DNA of 64,000 bases from contig VZRZ01002682.1 of the NCBI GenBank assembly GCA_013398175.1, positions 347,634-411,633 of the forward strand, read 5' to 3'. The notes beneath the pieces were generated by a model. It did not search any database, was not told where the DNA came from, and was given only the letters and a program-made list of their open reading frames with translations. This DNA is from Climacteris rufus (Eukaryota; Chordata; Aves; Passeriformes; Climacteridae). The first letter of the stretch is position 1. Each line of letters starts with the position of its first letter. Made by a program: the position numbers and the translations under genes. Below are positions 9,201 through 18,345 of the stretch, one piece after another.

Positions 9201-12072
9201 CCACAAAAACACCCTTTACAAGAAAACTGGTGGAAATAACCCATTTTTTTTCCTGGAAACCCATTCCCCCTTTTTAGTCCATCTATCTGGTCTAGTACAA
9301 GGTGTCCCTGCCTATAGCAGTGGGGTTGGAATGGATAATCATTAAGGTCCCTTCCAACCCACACCATTCCAAGATTGTATGATCTGCCAAAGAGCCTGTA
9401 AGGAAACAAGAATAAATTACAAATACTACAAAGCAAGGAGGGACTAAGCATCCTGGTGGGATGACTGGGAGGGCGAGCAGCACTGCTGATAGCATTGCCT
9501 CATCAGGGAACTCATTCAAAAAATTCACCTGCTGCTTGTAGCCTCATTAGAACAGGCAGTGCAGCGTGAGGAAGGATTTAAGCTGACAGGTTTGTCAGCA
9601 ATTTTCCTCCAGCAGCAGCACTAATGCAAACCACCCTTCCAGCCTCTCCCCCCTGCAGACACACTATCCAACACCACAGGCACACTTCCACCCAGCCACC
9701 AGTTCATTGCTCCAGATCATTGTTATTATTTTTTCTACCCCAAAGGAAACACAGAGCATAAAGGGAAAGGAACAAGATTTTTTTTTAACGACTTACTCTC
9801 TGCCAATTTCAGTATAAATATTTAGAAACATTCCTCCTACCAGATAACCCGCTGCAGGCCCAAGGATTGCAGCAGTGTAGAAAACAGCTGAAAGGCAAAA
9901 CAAGTCGTGTTAGACAACCAGCAGTGTGTCAGCCAGGGATCCCCAGCCCCATTCCCTCCTGGGTGCAGGATGCTCAGCCTGTGGCTGCCTCACACCCTTC
10001 CCTCTAAACCACTGAGACAGAAATCCAGATTGTCCCAACAAGGTTTCATCTCATGCTTCTGTTCCAGGGAAACTTTTGGGAATTTTTATAGTATGGGGCA
10101 GGCAAAATTGGTTCAGTGGAGAACCATATTTAGCGGGGAGGCAGCTGATCCCACTGCCACACCCCGACTGCCGGAACACTGAGCAGCAGCGTTCTCTCCC
10201 CTCTGACCACACACAATGTCTGCACTAAACACAGCACCACTGGCACTTTTTTCAGTTTGCTGTTTAAACCACGACACATGGGAAGATCATCAACTTGCTG
10301 ATGATCTCCTCGTGATCTCCTTCCCACACTACACAGCCTTCTGATACGTGGGCAGCGTGGGCAGACTGAGACATTTCGAAATTGCTAAAAGATCACCCTT
10401 TTGACAATTATATCAAATAGGACTGTAAGTATCTGGCAGCTGCTGTGTGACCAGCGATACAGAGTGAGCTGAGCCTCTTGGTTGGACAGTGCTTTGCAGC
10501 AGTAGCTGAGCAGCCCAGTGACCATCCCTGCTCTGCTGAGGCACTGAAGGGTCATGATCTGAAAATCTGTATTAGATACAAGAAGGAAGTTTTTACAACG
10601 ATGGTGGTAAAACACCAAACAGGTGGTGGATGTTTAATCCCTTGAAACATTCAAGGTCAGGTTGGACAGGGTTCTGAGTTACCTGATCAAGTTGAAGGTG
10701 TCCCTTCTCATTGCAGGGGGTTGGACTAGACGACCTTTAAAGGTCCTTTTGAACTGAAATAATTCTGTGATTCTGTGTCCCCTTGCAGGGATGGGGTATG
10801 GCCTCATGGCTGTCTGCCAGAGATGCTGATGCCACGTGGGCTGGCCCCATGCCAGGAGCAGGAGGCACTCCTGATGCACAAGGCATGGGAGAGGAAAAAT
10901 ACCCAGCTGCACTTACAGGACCTCCTGGTAAATAATCAAAACCTCTCCAAGAGCTGCCACATCCTCTGATTTCCACCTCATGAGGAACAAAAGGCTGAGC
11001 AGTGTGCCAGTGCTCCCAGTGTGGGCTGGCCAAGGCAGAGGGACCATCCTCTCTCCCTGCCATCCCCCTGCCCAGGGCTGCGAGCTGCCTCTCCAGCCCC
11101 ACTCACCAATGTACACAGGGGAGTAGTTGGTCTTGACGTTCTCATCCAAGTAGGTGACGCCGAGCGTGTAGAGCGGCGTGGCTCCCATCCCGTGCAGGAA
11201 CTGGCCCAGCATGAAGACAAACCTGTAGCTGGAGAGGCTGGAGGCCGCCTGCGAGCAGGGCAGGCTCTGGTTGCCCCCACAGACGCCCACCTCGGCCGCC
11301 GAGCGCGCCTCGTACTGCCCGGTGGTGAAGTGGGGCAGGGCGAAGAGCAGGGAGCCCAGGCCCATGACCAGCACGCCCCAGCCCAGCCAGCGCGGCTTGT
11401 GGCCGTTCCCCCCGAAGTAGCTGACGAAGGTGAGGCAGACGCAGGCCGCGATGTCGTAGGAGCTGGCGATGAGCCCGCTCTGGTAGCTGCGCAGGTCGAA
11501 GCGGCGCTCGATGGAGGTGATGACGGTGTTGATGAAGCCGTTCACGGTCATGCCCTGCAGGAAGGAGGCCACGCAGAGGAAGAACAGGACGCCCTTGGAT
11601 GTGTTACAGAGCTGCAAGCAGCCCGGGGTGAAGCCCCCCCAGCCGCAGGCCAGTTCCTCCCCTTCAGCAGAAACATATTTAATCCCTTCTTCGAGCGGCG
11701 TCTCCTCCTCTCCCGGAGCGCTGGAGCAGAGGGGCTCGGCACACGAGTCGGAGGGGCTGGCGGTGCCCGAGGAGGCGAGGCCATTGCTCAGGGGGGTGCT
11801 GCAGCCATCGCTCCCACTCGCGGCACCGAAGGTCCGGCCGGCCTCGCCGGGACGCGGGGATGGGCAGGAGAAGTCGAGGGTCTGAGTGAAACAAAAGCCA
11901 TTTTCCCTGGTGGAGTTCTGGGGCATTGCCATGAACGGGAATGCAGAGTTCAGCGGCAGGTTGGGGTGGGATGGCAGCCAGCGTGGCTCTGTGAGGCAGC
12001 GAGGACCAGGAGATGGGATTTTCAGCACTTCAGTAGGGAGATGGTGAAGGTCTGAGCCACGATCATTCTGAT
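92..12072 (-). CDS. SLCO4A1: SLCO4A1 (OATP4A1), ten exons seen, 3' end cut off by window
   Basis: This is a solute carrier organic anion transporter, a plasma-membrane 12-helix protein. The family takes up thyroid hormones, prostaglandins and conjugated steroids without sodium. The exons, read from right to left, join in phase: 11107-11926, 9797-9887, 8753-8874, 8338-8449, 3762-3916, 2902-3097, 2171-2336, 1384-1556, 949-1013 and 92-240. All internal introns have GT-AG ends. The 683 codons match the OATP4A1 layout: a divergent N-terminus, TM1-2 from about residue 113, the OATP signature WVGAWWIGFLG at about 314-324, and a Kazal-like extracellular domain with cysteines at 512, 516, 518, 527, 538, 542, 559, 561, 578 and 582. 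A membrane run follows at about 586-605. Human OATP4A1 is 722 residues, so about 45 residues in one more exon should lie left of position 1. The paralogues SLCO4C1 and SLCO3A1 are less likely, because whole stretches such as GMTVNGFINTVITS and SQFSLSASEAAT agree with 4A1. Confidence 0.96.
241..948. other. SLCO4A1 intron 9
   Basis: This intron between coding exons 9 and 10 contains the duplicated telomere-like motif described separately. I see no other gene or RNA in it. Confidence 0.8.
542..748. repeat. Duplicated motif with interstitial telomere-like repeats in SLCO4A1 intron
   Basis: A segment of about 47 bp at 542-588 recurs at 702-748, offset by 160 bp, with only a few changes. Both copies carry an inverted repeat, AAACCCA / TGGGTTT, around a six-base centre. 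The first copy runs into GGGTTAGGGCTAGGGTTAGG at 579-598, close to vertebrate telomeric repeats. Between the copies there is a locally repetitive CCAAGGCCA/TTGCCA tract. I do not recognise the repeat family. Confidence 0.7.
949..1013 (-). CDS. SLCO4A1: SLCO4A1 coding exon 9
   Basis: This short 65-bp exon covers residues 612-634. It reads CVSDRQRSFALGIQWIVVRT, the conserved OATP motif before TM11. The acceptor is TCCCTAG|GTGTG and the donor is ACTAG|GTATGG. Confidence 0.95.
1384..1556 (-). CDS. SLCO4A1: SLCO4A1 coding exon 8
   Basis: This 173-bp exon covers residues 555-612. It carries the last four Kazal-like cysteines (ECSC and KCTSSC) and then TM10 (PLLLCFMFVVILFTFLSS), ending IPALTATLR. 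The acceptor is TTCCCAG|GTC and the donor is CTGAG|GTAAGC. Confidence 0.96.
1557..2170. other. SLCO4A1 intron 7
   Basis: This is unique-looking intronic sequence between coding exons 7 and 8, with no recognisable repeat or gene. The introns at 1014-1383, 2337-2901 and 3098-3761 also show nothing beyond splice sites. Confidence 0.7.
2171..2336 (-). CDS. SLCO4A1: SLCO4A1 coding exon 7, Kazal-like domain
   Basis: This 166-bp exon covers residues 499-554. It contains HLNLTAACNAHCGC followed by YSPVCGTDDIMYYSPCHAGC, the Kazal-like cysteine-rich extracellular domain found in all OATPs. NLT is a likely N-glycosylation site. The acceptor is CCTGTAG|TGC. The donor is AAGAAG|GTGGGT, in phase 0. Confidence 0.96.
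2902..3097 (-). CDS. SLCO4A1: SLCO4A1 coding exon 6
   Basis: This 196-bp exon covers residues 434-499. It encodes GYLVVPAGGGGTFLGG (TM8), a short basic loop (NKFKLRCSG) and TM9 (IKLCLFCTVSSLLAILIFFI), then the start of the large extracellular loop. The acceptor is TTTTTCAG|GTTAT and the donor is GGAAG|GTAACA. Confidence 0.96.
3762..3916 (-). CDS. SLCO4A1: SLCO4A1 coding exon 5
   Basis: This 155-bp exon covers residues 382-434 and encodes TM7 and the next loop (LKNSTFIFLCLAGATEATLI, then GMSTFGPKFLESQFSLS). This stretch is nearly identical to the human protein. The acceptor is TTCCCAG|ATC and the donor is TTTTG|GTAAGG. A 4.4-kb intron separates it from exon 4. Confidence 0.96.
3917..8337. other. 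SLCO4A1 intron 4, 4.4 kb
   Basis: This is the longest intron in the window. It is mostly unique sequence with a few A-rich and T-rich runs, such as an AAAATAATAAAATATTT stretch near 7498. I found no coding potential, RNA gene or clear transposon fragment. Confidence 0.7.
8338..8449 (-). CDS. SLCO4A1: SLCO4A1 coding exon 4
   Basis: This 112-bp exon covers residues 345-382 and encodes the large cytosolic loop between TM6 and TM7. It starts GSQRYIVMR and ends FGKTVKDLPR. Lys, Asp and His are frequent, as expected for a cytosolic loop. The acceptor is TTTCCAG|GG and the donor is CTCG|GTGAGA. Confidence 0.95.
8753..8874 (-). CDS. SLCO4A1: SLCO4A1 coding exon 3, carries OATP signature
   Basis: This 122-bp exon covers residues 304-345. 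It holds the family signature WVGAWWIGFLGAG at the border of an extracellular loop and TM6, followed by ISIPILGYPQRLP. The acceptor is CTTGCAG|GATC and the donor is CCCAG|GTACGG. Both junction phases agree with the neighbouring exons. Confidence 0.96.
9283..9382 (+). mobile_element. CR1 LINE 3'-end fragment in SLCO4A1 intron
   Basis: The plus-strand text has the hallmark CR1 tail: an AGTACAAGGTGTCCCTGCC block, a GGGGTTGGAA(T) block, AAGGTCCCTTCCAACCC, and a degenerate ATTGTATGAT end. It is 5'-truncated, as most CR1 copies are. It lies antisense to SLCO4A1 in the intron between coding exons 2 and 3. Confidence 0.9.
9797..9887 (-). CDS. SLCO4A1: SLCO4A1 coding exon 2
   Basis: This 91-bp exon completes the split codon left by the previous exon and encodes residues 274-303 plus two bases. 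It reads AVFYTAAILGPAAGYL and then GG..LNIYTEIGR, which is a transmembrane helix typical of OATPs. The acceptor is TTTCAG|CTG and the donor is AGAGA|GTAAGT. Confidence 0.95.
9888..11106. other. SLCO4A1 intron 1 (between first and second coding exons)
   Basis: This intron of about 1.2 kb contains the CR1 fragment listed separately. The rest is unique sequence with no coding signal. Confidence 0.75.
10570..10778 (+). mobile_element. CR1 LINE 3'-end fragment in SLCO4A1 intron 1
   Basis: This copy shows more of the CR1 3' region: an ACAAGAAGGAAGTTTTTACA block, a CATTCAAGGTCAGGTTGGAC block, GGGGTTGGACTAGACGACCT, AAAGGTCCTTTTGAACTG, and a tail of ATTCTGTGATTCTGTG. Some internal sequence present in longer copies is missing. 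It is antisense to the host gene. Confidence 0.92.
11107..12072 (-). CDS. SLCO4A1: SLCO4A1 first coding exon with part of 5' UTR
   Basis: Coding runs from 11926 (or 11932) to 11107, giving residues 1-273 plus one base. The donor reads ATT-G|GTGAGT. The right boundary at 12072 is a putative acceptor, with a pyrimidine-rich tract ending GCACAG. Two in-frame ATGs sit six bases apart, at 11932 and 11926. The second has a purine at -3 and gives MPQNS, which resembles the MP start of human OATP4A1, so I prefer it. The reading frame is open to 12028, but the codon there is GTG, not ATG. The first 80 residues are Ser/Pro/Gly-rich and cytosolic. After them come TM1 (around GVLFFLCVASFLQG), TM2 (IAACVCLTFVSYF), TM3 (LGWGVLVMGLGSLLFALP) and a loop with a possible N-glycosylation site, NQS. 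The exon is GC- and CpG-rich. Confidence 0.95.
12022..12066 (-). other. Upstream ORF in SLCO4A1 leader
   Basis: If the leader extends to 12072, the first ATG a scanning ribosome meets is at 12066, out of frame with the transporter. It opens a 14-codon frame (MIVAQTFTISLLKC) that stops with TGA ending at 12022, about 90 bases before the main start. Upstream ORFs of this kind usually reduce or regulate downstream translation. Whether it lies in the mature transcript depends on where the leader exon truly starts. Confidence 0.5.
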
Positions 12073-15000
12073 CTGTGCAAAGAGAATTTTGACATGCCTT
12101 TATATAAAACCATGCTGAAAGCTCTCAACTATTGTTCCTTTTTTATTTTCTTTCCCTTTTTTTACGAAGTATAAGCATTTCACTGTCCAGTTCACCTGGT
12201 TGTGTGCCCTCCACCATTGGATGTGTTGGTACCTCAGGTGTCGGGGCATCATTAACATTACAGAAAAGAACAAAACATTCAAGAGCATTTTAAAAAAAGT
12301 ACATCTAAGGCAGCCTCTCCACCAGCTGAAGCCTCTTATCCAGGCTCTGATAAAGACCTGGTTAGACCCCCACAACCTCCATCCCTCTCCTTCCCCCCGC
12401 AGAGAACAGCCCACACAGCTACAAGTTTCCCACTGCTAGAAGTCCTTTGGTCTCTCTTTCACACTCTGCCAATAACAGTTTATAATTATCCTGAAAAGTT
12501 TCCACAGTCAGATTGATTTTATTCCAAGCCCTCAGATCTGTTTACAACTATTCAGTAAAATCCTTTCTATAACTAATTAGACTACGTGCCATTTCGGAGC
12601 AGGCTGGAGGGCAGAGGCAGCTGACTCTAACCTGATTACCAATGCAAACTGCCTTCTTTCAGCCTGTTCCTGGGCATTGCAGCACCTGGCCGTGCCAGCA
12701 ACCAAGACTTTTTTCCCTTAAATGCCTTGGCTGAACTATAAATGATGAAAATAATAAGGTTCTCCCTTGAATGCTGGTTTTAAATATGCAACAAATGCTA
12801 GGCAAGGACTGTTTTATGAGAGAGCATCTTCAAAGCCTCCTGTATTTCTCAATAATTTTGCCAATATCTGTTCAAGAGTATCCCATAAAAATGTTCCCCC
12901 TGAGTTGACAGCCTCACCAGCACAGAATAGGGAAAAAGGGCATTTTTTTTACCTGATAAAATGAACTACATTCAGATGGCTGTAACCTATTGCAGCATTT
13001 GGTGAAAATTTTAATACTTATCTGTGTGTTGCTGGAAAAAAAATACTGACATTTGTTGGGTAGACACACTTCCCTGTTTGGGGCAGGAGGGCTTGGCAGA
13101 AGGTGATGCTCAGAGCAGCACCAAGGTCCTGCTCCCACCCCACAAGGGCAGAGGACAGACCACGTGTGCTACTGAATCTTAAATATTCAGGTCAATAGTG
13201 CTACAACAGGCCTGGTCCTTAAGGTAAGTTAAACCAATAGGATCCACCTTTCACTTGCAAATAATTTTATCTTAATTACCTGTCTGAGGAGCAGAGTGCA
13301 CGGACTACTTTCTATTTCAAAGTCCAGATTTCAGCAGGAATTTTATTACAGTGCAGGGCAGGTGAGGCTGGCAGCCAGGAGGGCACTGCTTTGCAGCTCC
13401 ACGTGGACTCCTCAGGTAACCCCTACCTTAGCTGGCTCAGTACAGCCAGGTAACTTTGATGTGTAATGTGTAAATGCAAAACCAAACTGCAGGCATTGAA
13501 ATTTTGCTGCAGAGACAGACTGCTGCAATGTGTTGCCACAAAAAATTGATGCCTTGGTGCAAGACTATTTTTTCACTTTTTTTTTGCCTCTCCAGTGTTC
13601 TTATGACTCTCACAGCTCTAAATCTGTTTCTCATCTTTGGATGCAATATTGGAAGCCATAAATAAGGCTGCTTTAGCACTCTGTTAAAGTCAGGAGTGAT
13701 TATTAGGCGCTGAATCAGGCTCTAAGGGGCGGAACGGTTCATGCTCATGTAAATCAAACGCCTCCTGCACAGCAGCCAGGACTGCAGCTGCACCCTCCTC
13801 CTATCAAACTTGTATCAGACTCATGTCTGATGTTACACTTGACTGCACTTGTCGAGGTTTTTTGGCTGGGGATTGATTTTGCTCTCTCACTGATTTCCGT
13901 AGATAGAAAAAGCACATCTCTGTTATTTCCTGCTGCAACCAGGAGCCACGAGCTCCCAAATTGGCCCAAATTCACCCTGGAGGAAACACTCCTTACCAGC
14001 ACTGGGGTGTCTCCATTGACACTTCATGAATTTATATTGATATTTTGATATTCACGAGCCAGGAAAGAGATTGCAGCTTTTCATGCAAGGTTTTATTTCC
14101 TTGGTGACAGGAGTCACCACTGGACCCAGGTGACCACAACATCGTCCCCCTCAACTTCAGGCACTCTTAGTCTGAGTTAACAGCAAACAGGGTGAAACAT
14201 TTCCAAGAAAGCAGCCAGCCTTCCCTCCAAGCAGCAGATGTTTCTGCCCATCCAGAAGCCTTCCCAGCCCCAATACCCACCTCCTGGACATATCCCAGTG
14301 GACCTGGCCTAATGATTTGTGTCCAGGTGCTGTGGGCAGGGAGCCCACTCCTGCTCTGTGCTGTCCACCGAGCTGCTTGGCATCTCTCAAAGTATTTATA
14401 AAGTGGCTGTGACACATTCACTGTGGGTATCAGCTTTCACAGGAGCCATATGCCACTTCAGAGGACAAAATATAATCTTTAGAGAAAAAAACCCAAGCAA
14501 CTTCGTGCACTTCCTAATCATTCTTATTCTTCTCAGCCATCCATTTATTGCCTCTCATTCATCTGTTTTTAATGACTCAGCTGGTAATTTCTTGCTTATA
14601 CTGAATCAGTCCAATGCTATTATCTCACAGCCATAGATTTCCTTATTTTGCTGCAAGATTTCAACCCTTTTTTTTTTCCACTGTACAGCTGGCAATGAAA
14701 GCATATGATTTGTATTTCCTGATGAAATCTATAAAGACTTCCCCCCCTAACATTTAGCATTAAATCAATAGTAAAACTTACAAGCTTTTCATCAGGTGAT
14801 CATTTTAAAAGTCACAGGACCAATTAAAAACATTTTGTGTTTCTGCCAAGGACTGCGATTAGATTAATGTTGCAAATTAACTCATAACTGACATGCAAAA
14901 TAATCCCATTTGCTGAAACATGCCCAATAATAGTTAATCTTCCCTTTCACATTACTGTTTTTTACTTTTATATGGTATTATTGTGGCAAATAACATCTAT

Positions 15001-17900
15001 TCATAACTTCTGCTTTCCACAGCTGAGCACAGTTTATGAGCATTTTTTTTCAATTCTATTGCATACACTGAGATAGTTCCTAAGGGACAGGGATAGGGGA
15101 TTAAAAATGATCAGGGAGTGCATTACAGCAGGGGGAAGCAGCCCCAGGCAACACTTGGGGGCTGTGATAGGTCTTTATTTTCCTCTGGGTCTCCTTTATT
15201 TTTATTTTCCTAGAAGTCTGAGTGATCCTGGCCTTACTGAACAGGTACTTTGAATCTGGGAAAGTCCACATTCAAGCACCAAGCTCATGTTACTGCAGAA
15301 AGGGACAAATTAATCCAGGTTTGTACATTTAACTTCTCTTGGTAACGCACACTGAATTTTCCTTGGCGAGTTTGGCTTCGGAGGATTAGCAGCTCTGCTT
15401 CTGTCGTGGCTGATAAACACCATATGGATCAAGTGTAATCCACTGGCTGCTTTAGGAGTGGGGAAGCCTCCCAGAAGTGAGATAAATCCATGTCCCAGTC
15501 CTGTGAACAGGGCTTGTGTCCTTAGGGCACTGGTTCAGTTGAAGGGAGATAAAAGCAAGCACGGGATGAGCAAGTTGTTCCCATGTAACCCTGAACACTT
15601 TTCCTGGCAGCTGAGGAACTTCACCCAGGTCACACCAACTGTGAACTTCACATTTTTTAGCCCTTTTTTTGAAGAGCATCCCTTTGGTTCAGCAATACAA
15701 AGGATGCTGCTATTGTGGGAACAGCACTGGGACAAGTGGAGCCTTTGGTAAGCAATTCCCGTGGGAACAGCATGGTCCTGCACACGCAGAAACGTTTCAG
15801 GAATGAGAAACACACCTAGAGAGCAGCCAGCTGACCATGTACCCAATGCTGTGCTCACCATCAGTGCTGCAGGGACAGCCAGAGGTTGAGGGGGGACATT
15901 CCTAGAAATGGGGGGCAATAGGAACACCCTGACCCACCCCTCATGTCAGAGATGTACTTTTACATGATTAGTCCTGCCAGAGTTTGAGCCAGTAGAAACT
16001 GGCTTTGAATTATCACATGAGCAAGGACATATTTAAAATTAAATGAATTCCAAACAGTAGAGCTTAGCACTCACAAACCCTTTGTATGTTTTCCAAGTGT
16101 TTTCCATTTGCTGGGAAATTATTGCAATAATATGCAAGAAATCAGGAAGGTGGCTTGGGTAATTTTCAATTAGCTGCTTGAAAAAGCTTTGAAGATAAAT
16201 CTAGCCAGATTTTCTGAGTCTGTTTACTTGTTCCAGCTTATCTGTGCAAATACAATTGGCTGCAGCTGCCTCACACCATCTTTACAAACTTGCAGTGCCA
16301 ACGTTCGGAGCAGATTTAACCCGGACACTGAGTTTTGCCACAGCAGAGATTAAACAGACAAAAGGGTCTTTTGTGCTATAATTCCTAACTTCCCCTCTCT
16401 AATGTCACTCTTGCTTTAATGTCTTTTTCCTACCCATACATTTGACCCATGTTGGGAAGGTTTCCATGCTGGAAGAGCACTGTGCTCTCCATCACTGTCA
16501 CTGCCCGTGGAGTGGGCTGTCTCCAGGTACATCACCAGATTTTCCCAACATCTAACCCTGCCCACTGCATGGTGTTATTTTCCATCATTTGGATCCTTAC
16601 AGTCTATTTAAGAATGTTCTATATTCAGGGCACTGTTTCTGCATGAGCTGCTGGTCAGCTCTTCCCAAGGATTGCCAGTTAGTTCCTACAGCTGTCCCAT
16701 CTTTGTTTCCATGCAGAAGATGCAGACTCAGGCAAATCCTTTATGATATAAGAAATTAAACAAAATGAGCAAAACCCAAATAAAGAATGTGAGACACATG
16801 ATTCTCTGGTGCTTCTAAAGTTAGAAGCACTAAAAATGCAGAAAATGCAACATCCTGTGTACACAACACAAGGATGCTGCGTTCAGAATGGATGTATTTG
16901 AATAATGTTGACATCTACCATGGTTTACAGGAACACACTCTTTTTCATCCTCATGGCTTGATCAGTCTGAAGGGAAAAACAGAAGGGAAAACAAAAGGGA
17001 AAGCCAGGTGGAATGTTAGCATGAAACTACCTATGATTTCACTTTTTCCTGAGCCACTATTGCCTTCCAGCCCCTCTTCTCTGTACTAAGGGGACTTTCT
17101 GGGGAAAATCATGTACCGCAAGGTCAGAGTGCTCTACCAGCCAACCACAGACTTTAGCTTGTGCTTTCTATGGCAAGTTCTCCAGCTCAGCCCTCTGCTA
17201 GGGGGCTGAATGCCCACCCATTCATCTCAAACCAGACAACACAGATCTCAGGGGAGCACATTAGAAGAGCTAAAAGCATCAAAGACAAAAGAAAGTTGCT
17301 GATCATCAGCATCCCCTGCAACACTCACCACGGAGAGTAAGCACAGGATTCCAGCAGATGGGCAGGTGGAAACACAGTGCCAGGTGGGAGCATGAGACAC
17401 ACAATCTGCAGGAAGAATTCAGCTGAGGGAAGGGTATTTCCCCCACAAATTCACTTTTCTTTCCAGATCAGCAAGCAATAGCTTTCCCAAACAGCCCCAG
17501 GAGCACAAGCTCACCGGTGCACACCGCTTAGCCTGGATCTTGTTTAACATCCAGTGATGCTCCCTAATCCTCTTAGGCATTAGTCTTGAGATTCCTGCCA
17601 AGCAGGGGAACAGCAGAGCCTCCCAGACAGCACTTAAATGAACTCACTGCTTGACATGTGCAATACTTCAAAATACAGTAGAACTCCAGCTGTTCTGCTT
17701 TGGTTAACCTCAGATTAGCAGCTAGGAGGTCACTGGTGCTTGCAAAATGCAAAGTTAAATCACCTCCACTTCTGTGTCTCAGGTGACTCCCTAGGAAGTC
17801 ATTCTGCACTAGGACTGCAATTTTTGTCTCATAATGACTTGTTTAAAGCTAAGTACCTAATCTGATTTGGACATTCCTGTTGTGTCTCTGTTGCCCCCTG
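12073..17900. other. Non-coding stretch upstream of first SLCO4A1 coding exon
   Basis: No open frame here resembles a known protein. Composition alternates between AT-rich blocks (14.6-15.1 kb and 16.0-16.3 kb) and ordinary sequence, with scattered homopolymer runs such as T9 at 14669. It may be the 5' intron of SLCO4A1, if transcription starts at the CpG island near 24 kb, or intergenic DNA. Confidence 0.6.
12100..12110 (-). promoter_or_regulatory. TATA-like element just upstream of first coding exon
   Basis: On the minus strand the sequence TTATATAAAGG lies about 30 bases before the putative start of the first coding exon. That is the normal distance from a TATA box to a transcription start. 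The same boundary also looks like a splice acceptor (TTTGCACAG), so the site could be a proximal promoter or a chance AT-rich match inside an intron. Confidence 0.3.
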
Positions 17901-17907
17901 CAAGGAG

Positions 17908-18345
17908 ATAATCACAATCACGGAATAACAGAATGGTTGGGTTGGACCTCAGAGACCATCCAGTTCCACTCCCTCCACACCTTCCACTAGACCAGGCTGC
18001 CCAAAGCCCCGTCCAACCTGGCCTTGAACATTTCCAGGGATGGGGCAGCCATAGCTTCTCTGGGCAACCTGTGCCAGGGCCTCATCACCCTCACAGGAAA
18101 GAATTTCTTCCTAATACCTAACCTAAAACTACTTTATTTCAGTTTGAAGACATTCCTGATTGTTCTGTCACTCCATTCTCTTGTAAAAAGTCCCTCTCCA
18201 GCTTCCTTCAGGCACTGGAAGGGGCTCTAAGGTCTCCCTGGAGCCATCTTTTCTCCAGGCTGAACAACCCTGCCCTCAGAGCCTGTGTTCACAGCAGAAG
18301 TGCTCCATCCCTCAGGCATCTCCCATGTCTCCACAATGACTATTT
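17908..18345 (-). mobile_element. CR1 LINE fragment, minus orientation
   Basis: The plus strand reads as the reverse complement of a CR1 3' end: AACAGAATGGTTGGGTTGGA at the start, then a CCATCCAGTTCCACTCCCT-like block, AACCTGGCCTTGAACATTTC, GGGCAACCTGTGCCAGGGCC and TCTCCAGGCTGAACAACCC. At about 430 bp it is the longest avian-type CR1 copy in the window. Confidence 0.93.

Noticed and set aside
12028..12028. Upstream start of the SLCO4A1 frame at 12028
   Set aside because: The codon is GTG, so it is not a normal eukaryotic start. The first in-frame ATG is at 11932.
11021..12055. 344-codon plus-strand open frame
   Set aside because: It is the antisense shadow of the CpG-rich first coding exon of SLCO4A1.
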